Positions 19,882-28,346 are shown, counted from the first letter of the stretch. The stretch: 64,000 nucleotides of DNA from Variovorax paradoxus (GCF_022009635.1 NZ_CP091716.1:3487001-3551000), one strand, 5' to 3'. Notes: generated by a model not told the origin, from the sequence alone. A program made the numbers and translations.

Positions 19882-20799
19882 TCAGGAGAACTTTCGTGCG
19901 GTGACGATGCCGACCAGGATGATCACGCCGCCCACGAATTCGGTGACGCTCAGGTACTCGTGAAACAGGTAGGCGCCGAGCACGGTCGCGATCACGGGCT
20001 GAATCAGCAGCGTGATCGAGGAAAGCGCCGCCGGAAGCTTGGCCAGCGCATAGGCGATGAGGCCCTGGCCGCCCACATGGGAAATGAGCGCCAGTGCCAG
20101 CAGCATCAACATGCCGTGCAAGGTGTGCGGCACCAGCGACTCGCCGCGCAGCAGCGTGATGGGCAGCAGGACGATCAGCGTGCCGACGCTGCTCCACGCC
20201 ATGACGGTCATCGTCCGGTAGTTGGAGCGCACCAGGCTCACCGCCAGCAGATAGGAGCCATAGAACACGGCGGTCAGCAGCCCCAGCAGATTTCCCGCCA
20301 TGTAGCTGGAGCCGAAATCGAGACGATGGCCAATGAGAATGAATGCGCCGGCCAGCGCGAAGAGCATTCCGAACAGGAACCCGGAGTTGAATTTCTTGCC
20401 CAGGAACAGGTTGGAACCGAGCACGACGAAGATCGGCGCGAGGTTGGCCAGCAAGTTTGAGTTGGCCAGCGTGGTCAGGGTCATCGACCAGTGGTAGAGC
20501 GCCAGATTCCCCGAAAAGATGAATCCCACGAGGATGAGCTTGACCGGTATGAGCGGCCTGCGCTCCGCGGGCTGGGCCGGTTCGGATCTTGCGGCAAGCA
20601 TGTCGAGCAGAAAGAAGATTGGAATGGCCAGCGCGACGCGATAGACCGCGCTTGCGGTCGGGGGCAATTCGCTGTGCCGCAGAAAGACGCCGCCCAGCGC
20701 CAATGCCGCCGCGCCGAGAAACAGCGCAACGAAGGAAAATAGACTGTTTTTTGAAGTGGCGGGAAGTGCGATGGATGTCGTCATATTCAATTCCGACAC
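19882..20799 (-). CDS. EamA-family (DMT) exporter
   Basis: A 305-residue membrane protein with about ten hydrophobic helices forming two EamA repeats, as in drug/metabolite transporters such as RhtA and YdcZ relatives that export amino acids and small metabolites. The GTG start is chosen because GGAG lies eight bases ahead; an ATG five codons downstream (MTTSIALP) is the alternative. It lies 24 bp before the AlaX gene, and its likely role is export of the cluster product. Confidence 0.88.
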   Translation of the reverse strand: MSELNMTTSIALPATSKNSLFSFVALFLGAAALALGGVFLRHSELPPTASAVYRVALAIPIFFLLDMLAARSEPAQPAERRPLIPVKLILVGFIFSGNLALYHWSMTLTTLANSNLLANLAPIFVVLGSNLFLGKKFNSGFLFGMLFALAGAFILIGHRLDFGSSYMAGNLLGLLTAVFYGSYLLAVSLVRSNYRTMTVMAWSSVGTLIVLLPITLLRGESLVPHTLHGMLMLLALALISHVGGQGLIAYALAKLPAALSSITLLIQPVIATVLGAYLFHEYLSVTEFVGGVIILVGIVTARKFS

Positions 20800-20864
20800 G
20801 ATCGAGTCTCCATCGATCGTGCCAGTCGGTTTGTTTTATTGAGCTTTGATGGGATGGGCGAAAT

Positions 20865-21164
20865 TCACCGCCCTTCAAATCCCTCGATCACCATGAGTTG
20901 CATGTCCGCCGCGGCGCCCTCGCGCAATCCTCTTGCGTAGGTGTATTCCGGCGATTCGTAAAACTTCCTCGCGGCATCGGCGGATTTGAATTCCACGAGC
21001 ACTACGCGCCGATCGTCCGGAGCGCCTTCCAGATGCATGCGATCGCCTCCGCGCGTCAGGAATTTGCCGCCGAATTTTTCGATGATCCCGGGCGTGAGCT
21101 GCTTGTATTGGTCGTATTGATCCGGGTCCACGATGGACATCCGGCCAATCAGATAGGCGACCAT
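20865..21164 (-). CDS. DUF1330 family protein
   Basis: A 99-residue protein of ferredoxin-like fold (dimeric alpha-beta barrel), recognised by the start YLIGRMSIVDPDQYDQYK and the ending MQLMVIEGF. Functions in this family are mostly unknown; members often appear in biosynthetic clusters as small enzymes or ligand binders. It begins 15 bp after the oxidase gene and is surely co-transcribed with it. Confidence 0.82.
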   Translation of the reverse strand: MVAYLIGRMSIVDPDQYDQYKQLTPGIIEKFGGKFLTRGGDRMHLEGAPDDRRVVLVEFKSADAARKFYESPEYTYARGLREGAAADMQLMVIEGFEGR

Positions 21165-21179
21165 CGCTGTGCCGGCCGC

Positions 21180-21992
21180 TCAGACGTACGCGGCCTTCTT
21201 CTCGGACACGCCCGACCGCAGCAGGGCCGCGTCCAGCACGTCCCAGAGGCCGGTCAGCGAGTCCAGGAAGTCGTCGGCGCCTTCGACGACCAGGTGGGCG
21301 TATTCCGTCTTCAGCGCCAGTTCCACCGCGGTGCGGGCGTTCTGCTCGTGATGCTGCTCGGCGCCGACTTCGCCCCAGTGCTCCAGCAGGTAGTGCATCT
21401 CGGGCACGTCGAGCGGCGCGTCGTAGATGCCGCTGTCCACCAGGCAGTATTTTTCGCCCGGGATCAGCTGCTGGTTGGAGATCATCTCCAGCGCCAGCGT
21501 GGTGCCGAGGTTGCGGTAGGTGGTTTCGATGTCGGTGAGCTTGCGGTGCTCGAAGACACCGATGGCCTTGCGCACCTGCGCCGTCATGCCGGTCTTCAGG
21601 TCATAGCCGGGCAGGGAGCCGAGCAACTGGTTGGAGAAGTCCTTGAGCTTGGCCTCGACTTGTTCCTGGTTGTAGAGGTCCGAGAAGACGGGCGCTTCGG
21701 CGGACTGGTTGACGATGTATCCCGCCATCGTGGCCAGTTCCGGGCCGTGCCCCGATTCGCTTTCGACGATTTCCTCGAGCAGCTCGCTCTGCCGGTGCAG
21801 GCCGTGCTCCTTGAGGGCGTCCGGAAAATTCCAGCCGGGGCGCGTGGATGCGCAAAAGCTCTGGATCTGGTGGAAAAGGGCCCCCACGACGGGAGGTTCG
21901 GGGTCGACCTTCACCCAATTGTTGAAAATCGGGTGGGAATAGCATCGGTGATTTTTAACTCTATCAACCAGATCGGAAATGGTAACGCTCAT
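21180..21992 (-). CDS. Haem-oxygenase-like di-iron oxidase (HDO superfamily)
   Basis: A 270-residue all-helical protein. ExxH (E79-H82, in the segment EIVESESGHG), a buried Glu in LALEMISNQ (E169) and a His-rich segment GEVGAEQHHEQNA (about 209-219) match the metal ligands of non-haem di-iron oxidases related to UndA, BesC and SznF. Known members cut, desaturate or cyclise amino or fatty acids, and some act on isoleucine. It has a good AGGAG site. Upstream DNA is visibly AT-richer than the surroundings. It lies between the methyltransferase and DUF1330 genes. Confidence 0.8.
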   Translation of the reverse strand: MSVTISDLVDRVKNHRCYSHPIFNNWVKVDPEPPVVGALFHQIQSFCASTRPGWNFPDALKEHGLHRQSELLEEIVESESGHGPELATMAGYIVNQSAEAPVFSDLYNQEQVEAKLKDFSNQLLGSLPGYDLKTGMTAQVRKAIGVFEHRKLTDIETTYRNLGTTLALEMISNQQLIPGEKYCLVDSGIYDAPLDVPEMHYLLEHWGEVGAEQHHEQNARTAVELALKTEYAHLVVEGADDFLDSLTGLWDVLDAALLRSGVSEKKAAYV

Positions 21993-22040
21993 TTCTTGCT
22001 CCTAATTACATGCGGTTAAAAAATACAGTGGGGAAATTAA

Positions 22041-23033
22041 TTATCTACTTGCCATCAGCATTCGCCCTCCAGGGTGATCGAGGATTTCAATCCGCACGTT
22101 GGAAAAACCGGCGCGGGTTAATTTTTCAGTCCACTCCTTTTCGCTGAGGAGCTTTCTGGACATGAAATGGTTGTGCAGGTGGTTGAATGCAGCGGCGAAC
22201 GGCTTTTCCCAATTCGATTGGGCGACCGGTATCGCATCGACAATGATCAGCGTGCCCTTGATTGCATTGGCGCAGCACGCGCGCAGCAGTGCATCGAGCG
22301 TTTCTTCCTCGGCGGGAAGAAGATCGTGCATGACGAAACCGGCATGAATGATGTCCGCATCGCGTATGAGCGACGGGTCCGTCACGAGGATCTGAATGGG
22401 CGCGGTCACGAACTGGAGCCTGTCGCTCATTCCCGCTTCGCTGGCCGCGTGCACCGCTTGTTCGGTGGCCGATGGGCTCAAATCGATTCCGATGCCCGTG
22501 GAGCCTGGGATTTTCCGGAGCATGCGAATCAGGAATCCGCCCGAGCCGGAGCCGAGGTCGACGATTTTCTTGGGCGCCATCGCCACGATGGCGTTTTCCG
22601 GCTGCGGATAGAACGATTTCTCGCCCATCCATTTCGAGGTGCGCGCGACCAATCCGCCGCTGCGGGGATATTTGAGCTGCGCCTCCTCGTTGTTCTCGGA
22701 GAATTCTTTTGCGTTATTGATCAGCGGCGCACAGGCACGCAGCGCCCAGGACAGATATCCCACCTCGTTGATCAGTTCGTCGAAATGGTTGCTGGTCCTG
22801 TAGGTGGCCGTCGGCTTCTTGTCCAGTTCCTCGATGATCCCGGCCTTGCTCAGGGAATCGAGGTAGGCGGCAATGACGGGTTCCTTGATTCCGCTCGAGC
22901 GGGACACCGTGGCGGCGTCCAGCACGGGCGAGTTCTGGAGGGTTTCGATAATTCCGTATTCCGCGCCTATTTCAAGCAGGATTGCAGAGCCTGCGAGCGA
23001 AGAACCGGTAATGCCGCGATCAACATTTTGCAT
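22041..23033 (-). CDS. SAM-dependent methyltransferase with winged-helix N-terminus
   Basis: A 330-residue enzyme: a winged-helix dimerisation region (about 10-100, with AAYLDSLSKAGIIEEL), then a Rossmann methyltransferase domain with the SAM motif DLGSGSGG at 159-166 and an acidic loop GIGIDLSP. The layout is that of small-molecule O- and C-methyltransferases. Some proteins of this general architecture are azetidine-2-carboxylate synthases that cyclise SAM itself, so non-methylating chemistry is possible. It is the first gene of the cluster. AGGTG precedes the ATG by four bases. Confidence 0.82.
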   Translation of the reverse strand: MQNVDRGITGSSLAGSAILLEIGAEYGIIETLQNSPVLDAATVSRSSGIKEPVIAAYLDSLSKAGIIEELDKKPTATYRTSNHFDELINEVGYLSWALRACAPLINNAKEFSENNEEAQLKYPRSGGLVARTSKWMGEKSFYPQPENAIVAMAPKKIVDLGSGSGGFLIRMLRKIPGSTGIGIDLSPSATEQAVHAASEAGMSDRLQFVTAPIQILVTDPSLIRDADIIHAGFVMHDLLPAEEETLDALLRACCANAIKGTLIIVDAIPVAQSNWEKPFAAAFNHLHNHFMSRKLLSEKEWTEKLTRAGFSNVRIEILDHPGGRMLMASR

Positions 23034-23135
23034 GTGCCACCTGTGTATTCAGTGTTGTGAAAATAAAAGGATTACTTTGCGATAAGTGAGACCGTTCGAT
23101 TGCACGATAGACAGCGTGCCGGGCTTCGTATTGGT

Positions 23136-23165
23136 AAAAATTGCGGGCGTGAAGAAGCCCGCAAT
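23136..23165 (-). terminator. Terminator separating the AraC gene from the cluster
   Basis: A perfect 9-bp stem (ATTGCGGGC / GCCCGCAAT) with an 8-base loop is followed on the minus strand by five T. It would stop transcripts arriving from the AraC-type gene, so the cluster needs its own promoter in the roughly 100 bp before the methyltransferase start. Confidence 0.85.
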
Positions 23166-23331
23166 GCAAAAAAGCGGGATTGCGGAGATTTCGCGGCGCA
23201 TAAAGGCTGCGAGAAGATTTGAGGGTGGCGAACGCAGGCAGCGTCGCGAATGGCGCCAGCCTGAAGATGCCGTTCAGGCGGCGAAGGAAAGGCCCTTCAG
23301 TTCGGGGCCAGGGCGCCGGGGCGGCGCCCCG

Positions 23332-24210
23332 TCAGCACATGCCGGCGCGCACGTACTGCAGAGGCGTCATGCCGAAGGTGCGCTTGAAATGCTTGGTGAG
23401 CGCGCTCTGGTCGTAGAAGCCGCTGGCAATGGCGGCTTCGATCAGCGGCCGGCCCGCCGCGAGCTGGGCGATGGCCGCCCTGAGCCGCAACTGCGTGAGA
23501 TAGGTGTGCGGCGTGAGGCCGATGGTGCGGTTGAATGCGCCGATCAGCTGGAACGGCGTCAGGTCGGCGGCGGCGGCCATCTGTTCCAGGGTCAGCCGCT
23601 CCGCGAAGGCGTCGTGCAGCAGTTCGAGTACCGGCGCGAGCACCTGCGCATCCGCCGGCACGCCGAGCACGCGCTGGCCGGCCTGCCCGTGGCTCTGAAA
23701 GAGGCTGCCGAAGCTGTGCACGAACAGCTCCTGCTGCCGCAGGGCATCCCACTGCTCCCTGTGGCCGTCGAAGGCACGGTGCAGCTCCAGGAAGCTCGCG
23801 ATGAGTTCCCGGTCGCCGAGGATGTTCGACATGAAGTACCGGGTCTGGTCGATGCCCAGTGTGGTCAGCAGGTGCCGGATGCCCGGCTCGGCCAGGTAGA
23901 AGGCGCGATAGCGCCACCGCGAACTGCCGCCCATGCGGCCCGAGTGCGGCTCGGAAGGATTGAAGACGAGCAGCGCCTGCTGGTGGGCGATGTCGGTGCG
24001 GCCGCGGCTCTTGAACTCGGCGCCGCCGACCTCGGTGACCGCGATCACGAAGGAATGGTGCACATGGGGTGCGTATTCATGCGTCGTGAAATCCGCATGC
24101 AGCATGTCCATGCCCGGCAGGTCGGGCACATGCCAGTAGCGCGAAGTGTTCCGAGGGTCAAGCCTTGCCAACGAAAGCCTCCGTTCGGGTCGACGGTTGC
24201 GACGCTTCAT
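23332..24210 (-). CDS. AraC-family transcriptional regulator
   Basis: A 292-residue regulator. The N-terminal cupin-like sensing half (YAPHVHHSFVIAVTEVGG, then FNPSEPHSG) is followed by two helix-turn-helix motifs in the last 100 residues (LTLEQMAAAADLTPFQLIGA and SGFYDQSALTKHFKRTFG). Such proteins of the amino-acid exporter-linked type often activate neighbouring LysE or EamA exporters. It reads toward the biosynthetic cluster but is split from it by a terminator, so it may act on it in trans. The start is uncertain; no ribosome site is clear. Confidence 0.88.
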   Translation of the reverse strand: MKRRNRRPERRLSLARLDPRNTSRYWHVPDLPGMDMLHADFTTHEYAPHVHHSFVIAVTEVGGAEFKSRGRTDIAHQQALLVFNPSEPHSGRMGGSSRWRYRAFYLAEPGIRHLLTTLGIDQTRYFMSNILGDRELIASFLELHRAFDGHREQWDALRQQELFVHSFGSLFQSHGQAGQRVLGVPADAQVLAPVLELLHDAFAERLTLEQMAAAADLTPFQLIGAFNRTIGLTPHTYLTQLRLRAAIAQLAAGRPLIEAAIASGFYDQSALTKHFKRTFGMTPLQYVRAGMC

Positions 24211-24308
24211 GCGTCCGACCGGTTGCGTGGCACCTAAATGGTGAGCGAAGCCGTCGCGAAGCTTCGATCAAGCAAACGCTGTGCCATTTTCCACTGTTCG
24301 CGCCCGCC

Positions 24309-26321
24309 CTAGGCGGCCTCGGCCTCGCGTATCAGCGGCAGCCACAGCATGAAGCGCGTTCCCGTCGGCCGCGATTCCCAGCTGACGGCGCCCCCGATCG
24401 ACCGCGCCCGCCGCCGCTGGTTCTGCATGCCCCGGCCCGACGGCGAGGCCAGCACCTTGTCGACGTCGAAGCCCGGCCCGTTGTCCTCGATCGTCACGCG
24501 CACGCCGGAGTCAACCAGCGCGGTCTCCACCCGGATCTCGGTCGCACGGGTGTGGCGCAGGATGTTCGAGATGCTCTCCTGCACGATGCGCAATATGTGC
24601 AGCGCGCTCGACGGGTCGAGCCAGGGCAGGGCGGGCAGCTCCTGCACTTCCCAGCGCAGCGACACGCCGGTGCCCTCGAGCCGCGGCGCAAGGCGGTAGC
24701 GCAGGGTGGCGAGCAGCAGCAGCAGGTCGGCATCGACCGGCTCCAGCGAATCGAGCGTGAGCTTCAGGTCGTCGAGGCAGCTCTTGAGGATCTGCGAGAC
24801 CTTCTCGTCGCTCATGCCGCCGCCCTCGACCGACCGGATCGCGCTGACCAGCGAGGAGCCCAGGCCGTCGTGCATGTCCTGCATCAGGCGCTGGCGCTCT
24901 TCGCTGATGGTCCGCAGGCGCTCGACATCGCGCAGCCGCTGGTGGCTCAACTCGAGCTCGGCCTCGCGCTTGCGCAGCCGCTCGGCCAGGCTGTCGTTCA
25001 GTTGCTCGACCGCGCCGATGGCATGCACGTAGCGCCGGTACATCAGCACGCCGAACACGCTGAAGCTCACGGCGTTGGTGTAGGCGCCCAGGTACCAGCC
25101 TTCGGGGCTGATGAAGTTGTTCTGCAGCAGCCAGTCGGTGATGCCCAGCAGCACGCAGATGCCGATGCCGGCCGCCACCAGACGTCCCTCCGTGGAGCGG
25201 CGCCATGCGCTGATGCTGCCGATCAGGCACACGGCGGTGCCCATGAGGGCCGCGACCGCGTAGATCAGCGGCGTCACGCGCGGCGTGTTCTGCACCAGGT
25301 TCAGCCCGGGCATGGTCAGCACGCCGACCGCGCTGGTGGCCAGCACCACGGCCCAGGTCAGCCACTTGAGCCGCCGCTGGTGCAGTTGTCGCAGGAAGAA
25401 ATGCACCACCAGCACCAGCCAGAACAGCGAATTGACAGTCAGCCACGCGAACCAGTCGTTGGCGATCGGCTGGCCCACGTAGAAGTGCAGGCCGCGCATG
25501 AACGACGTGGCCGACAGGTTGAAGAACAGCAGGTAGCCGACTTCGTCGCGGCGCCTGAGCCAGACGAAGAGCGCGAACACGCCCACGGCCATGAAGGCGG
25601 CGCTGAGCATTGCCGGCAGTTCCTGCTGCAGCCACTGGCGCAGGCCGTGGCGGCCCCGCAGCGCTTCGATGGGGCCGACCCACAGCGAGGACACCGCGAT
25701 CTGCGCGTTGCGCGAGTGCTCCAGGCGGATGAGGATTTCGTGCGGCGGGGTGTTCTCGGGGCCACGGTCGAGCTCGACCCACAGCGGGGTGCGGGTGCTG
25801 TTCCACAGCGGGCCCAGTTGCTGGGCGCGGTGCACGAGGCGGCCGTCGGCATAGACGGCGACGGTGCCGTCGGTCTTGATGCGGGCGCCGTACAGCGCCA
25901 GGGGACCGTTCGAGGGTGGCAGGTGCCGCGTGGAGACCCGCAGCCAGGTGGTGCGCGTCGGACGGGCCGCGCGGGACATGCCGACGGCGGCGTCGCTGTC
26001 GGCCTGGCGCAGCAGTGCGATGGGCGGGGCCAGCGGCAGCTCGATCGGCTGCCAGGCATCGGGCAGGTCGCCGGCTTGCTGCCGCAGGGGCGGTGCGCTG
26101 AAGCCCGTGGTGTCCTCGACCTGCCAGTCGGCCTGCTTCAGGTGCAGCGCGGCATTCGATTTCTGCAGGCCGGAGCTTCCGCCGAAGAAGGCGCCGATGA
26201 CGGCCAGCAGCGTCATCGACAGGACGAGCACCACATTGGCGAAGAAGGGCGCGGGGCGGGAGTTCAAGGCAGAGCGTTCGGGTGGTGCGCCTGAAACTGG
26301 CGCACCGCGTATGTAACCCAT
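24309..26321 (-). CDS. Orphan NarX/LiaS-type sensor histidine kinase with 7TM-like region
   Basis: A 670-residue membrane kinase. One N-terminal helix, an extracytoplasmic beta-rich domain of about 200 residues with jelly-roll features of 7TMR-DISM sensors, about seven transmembrane helices (240-430), a coiled coil (EQLNDSLAERLRKREAELEL), a HisKA_3 dimerisation motif with the phospho-His in DMHDGLGSSL (about 485), and an ATPase domain with DNGPGF and GRGMQNQRRRA. Proteins of this class pair with LuxR-type response regulators, but none is adjacent here. The ligand is unknown. Confidence 0.88.
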   Translation of the reverse strand: MGYIRGAPVSGAPPERSALNSRPAPFFANVVLVLSMTLLAVIGAFFGGSSGLQKSNAALHLKQADWQVEDTTGFSAPPLRQQAGDLPDAWQPIELPLAPPIALLRQADSDAAVGMSRAARPTRTTWLRVSTRHLPPSNGPLALYGARIKTDGTVAVYADGRLVHRAQQLGPLWNSTRTPLWVELDRGPENTPPHEILIRLEHSRNAQIAVSSLWVGPIEALRGRHGLRQWLQQELPAMLSAAFMAVGVFALFVWLRRRDEVGYLLFFNLSATSFMRGLHFYVGQPIANDWFAWLTVNSLFWLVLVVHFFLRQLHQRRLKWLTWAVVLATSAVGVLTMPGLNLVQNTPRVTPLIYAVAALMGTAVCLIGSISAWRRSTEGRLVAAGIGICVLLGITDWLLQNNFISPEGWYLGAYTNAVSFSVFGVLMYRRYVHAIGAVEQLNDSLAERLRKREAELELSHQRLRDVERLRTISEERQRLMQDMHDGLGSSLVSAIRSVEGGGMSDEKVSQILKSCLDDLKLTLDSLEPVDADLLLLLATLRYRLAPRLEGTGVSLRWEVQELPALPWLDPSSALHILRIVQESISNILRHTRATEIRVETALVDSGVRVTIEDNGPGFDVDKVLASPSGRGMQNQRRRARSIGGAVSWESRPTGTRFMLWLPLIREAEAA

Positions 26322-26384
26322 TTTCGCTCTTTGTTACTAATCTTGTTTTCCCTCGCGGCCTTGACCAGGAGGGACGGCCGGCTT

Positions 26385-26741
26385 TCAGCGCGCGGCGGAC
26401 CGGGACAGCACCCAGTGCGCCAGCGCCCGGGCGTCGGCCTCCGACACATGGGCCTGCCGCGGCATGATGACCCGGCCCCAGGTGCCGACGCTGCCTTCGC
26501 GGATCTTTTCGGTCAGGCGCGCGGGGGCGTCGCTGTCGCCGCGGTAGCGCTCGGCGATCTGCGCAAAGCCCGGCCCCACCTGCTTGTGGACCAGGCCGTG
26601 GCAGGAAAAGCAGCCGTTCTTGCGAGCAAGGTCGGCGGGTGGCGTCTGGGCCGTGGTGGTGATCGAATGGGCGACCAGCAGAAGAAGGGTGGCGCTTGCG
26701 AGGACGAGTCGGGCCGGACGGCGCTTTTCGCGGGAAGGCAT
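26385..26741 (-). CDS. Periplasmic class I cytochrome c
   Basis: A 118-residue protein with a signal peptide (LVLASATLLLLVAHS) and one haem-attachment motif, CFSCH at residues 44-48; the axial Met is probably in IMPRQAH. It is a small soluble electron carrier of the c5/c551 type. The ATG at MPSREKRR begins the signal peptide; the longer frame runs back through the DUF3592 gene. It lies 29 bp after that gene. Confidence 0.88.
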   Translation of the reverse strand: MPSREKRRPARLVLASATLLLLVAHSITTTAQTPPADLARKNGCFSCHGLVHKQVGPGFAQIAERYRGDSDAPARLTEKIREGSVGTWGRVIMPRQAHVSEADARALAHWVLSRSAAR

Positions 26742-26770
26742 GAACGGGAAAGCTCGAGGGGAATGAGGGA

Positions 26771-27211
26771 TCAGGTGCCGGGTTTCAGGTCGCGCTGGAT
26801 GCGCCGCAGGATTTCCGCGAACAGCAGGAAGGCGGCGCCGATGATGCCCGCCATGGCCGGACCGCCCCACAGTTCGAACGCGTCGTCGAGCATCACATGG
26901 GTCGGGTTCGATGGCTGGACGTAGATCTGGACGCTCTCGCCGGCCTCGTAGCGCGGCGTGCCGCTGCTGCTCGAGGTGGTGAAATCGATCAGCGCCCCTG
27001 ACGGCGCCTTGAAGCGCACCAGCGGCCGCCAGGTGCCGTCAGTGTTGTTCTTGTTGCTGCTTCGCACATGCTGCAACTCAACCACCTGGCCCTGCACGCG
27101 GTCGGCCGAGGCAATGAACTGCAGCTTGCCGAAGAGCAGATAGCAGCACAGCACGAGCAGCGCGCCGCCGATGAGCGCGAAAAAGAACTTGGCGAAAGTC
27201 TCTATCTTCAT
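26771..27211 (-). CDS. DUF3592 membrane protein
   Basis: A 146-residue protein with one hydrophobic helix at each end (FFFALIGGALLVLCCYLLF and AMAGIIGAAFLLFAEIL) and between them a beta-strand domain with the DUF3592 pattern (GQVVELQ, WRPLVRFKAPSG, YEAGESVQIYVQPSNP). The function is unknown. It is followed closely by the cytochrome c gene. Confidence 0.8.
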   Translation of the reverse strand: MKIETFAKFFFALIGGALLVLCCYLLFGKLQFIASADRVQGQVVELQHVRSSNKNNTDGTWRPLVRFKAPSGALIDFTTSSSSGTPRYEAGESVQIYVQPSNPTHVMLDDAFELWGGPAMAGIIGAAFLLFAEILRRIQRDLKPGT

Positions 27212-27343
27212 GAGGCTGGCGGCTGATGGAATCGCCTCATCGTCGCAAATCCTGGACGTCGTTCATTCGCGACAAGGCGATTCAAGAGTAACTATATGTA
27301 TGGTTAAATCCTTCGAACAATCGTTAGAAGACGAGGGATTCCC

Positions 27344-28015
27344 ATGAAGTTCCTGCTGAGCATTGCGGCCGCCGCTGTCGCACTGGCCGGATGTGCGAGC
27401 CAGCCGATGACGCCGACCGAACCCGGAACGGGGACCGGCCTCTCCTATGTGCCGAATGTCGCCATGGAAGGCGTGGACAGGGCGCGCTACGCCAGCGACG
27501 TCAGCGCCTGCCGCGAGGCAGCCACGCGCATCGTCGCGCGCAGCGAGGCCAACACCGATTTGATGTGGGCCGCGATCGGGGTGGGGCTCGTCACTTGGTA
27601 CAGCCAAGGCATGGGCACCGGCTTTGCAGTGGCCGGCATCGGAACTTCGGCCGTCGATTTCGCGGGTCAGCCTTCCGCCGCATTGGTGGCCGAGCATCAG
27701 CAGATCGCCATCGTCCACTGCATGGCCAAGCGCGGCTATCGCAATCTCGATCCCAACGTGCGCGACTCGTTCTACGGCAACACCTTCGACCCGGGCGTCG
27801 TGTACAAGCCGCGCCGCACCGGTGTCGACACCTACAACGTCGAGATGCTGGCCAAGGCCGGCCGCTGCAAGCTGCAGCCGCGCGCCGAACTCACGGCCAA
27901 GGGCCCAGGCTACGAAACCTATAACGTGCCTTGCGACAACGGTTCCACCTGGGCGGTGCGCTGCGAGTTCGGCAAGTGCCGCGTGCTGGCTCAGGCGCTG
28001 ATCCGCCGCTCCTGA
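27344..28015 (+). CDS. Glycine-zipper-like lipoprotein, conserved hypothetical
   Basis: A 223-residue lipoprotein with lipobox ALAGC (Cys17). A Gly-rich hydrophobic stretch (MWAAIGVGLVTWYSQGMGTG, continuing with FAVAGIG) resembles a glycine-zipper membrane segment, and the preceding YASDVSACREAA and the later VHCMAKRGYR are seen in small outer-membrane lipoproteins. Four Cys in the C-terminal third may form disulphides. The role is not known. It stands alone, divergent from the DUF3592 gene. Confidence 0.75.
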   Translation: MKFLLSIAAAAVALAGCASQPMTPTEPGTGTGLSYVPNVAMEGVDRARYASDVSACREAATRIVARSEANTDLMWAAIGVGLVTWYSQGMGTGFAVAGIGTSAVDFAGQPSAALVAEHQQIAIVHCMAKRGYRNLDPNVRDSFYGNTFDPGVVYKPRRTGVDTYNVEMLAKAGRCKLQPRAELTAKGPGYETYNVPCDNGSTWAVRCEFGKCRVLAQALIRRS

Positions 28016-28040
28016 GCCCTTCTACTTCTAGCGTCTGCGC

Positions 28041-28223
28041 TCAACGCCAGACGTAGTGGCCCGGCACGAAGTGGCCGCGCTCGCGATGCGCCGGCACCCA
28101 CACCTTGTGCGGGCGATGGTGCGGCCGGTCGTAGCCTGGGCCGTGGCGCGGCGGCATGGGCTGGGCCATGGCCGCAGTGGACGCGAGCATGCAGGCTGCA
28201 AGTGCGAAGAGTATTTTTTTCAT
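28041..28223 (-). CDS. Small secreted His/Pro/Arg-rich protein
   Basis: A 60-residue protein with a signal peptide (cleavage probably after AMA/Q) and a mature part of about 40 residues rich in His, Pro and Arg, ending in VPAHRERGHFVPGHYVWR. The ending recalls the short WxPGHW-type repeats of small periplasmic proteins. AAGGA lies seven bases before the ATG, supporting a real gene. The seven His suggest metal binding, but nothing more can be said. Confidence 0.7.
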   Translation of the reverse strand: MKKILFALAACMLASTAAMAQPMPPRHGPGYDRPHHRPHKVWVPAHRERGHFVPGHYVWR

Positions 28224-28346
28224 GTTGGAGTCCTTCTTTGGGTTGCACCTGGATCGGTACGAAGCCCAGCTTAGTGGGCTGCCCGGGGCGGCTCCGTAGG
28301 CGAAGTCGCACTTTACAAAGGGGACACCAAAGAAGTCCCGCAGGCA

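Noticed and set aside
28019..28053. Hairpin CGTCTG...CAGACG between convergent genes as terminator
   Set aside because: The stem is only six pairs and has no T tract on either strand.
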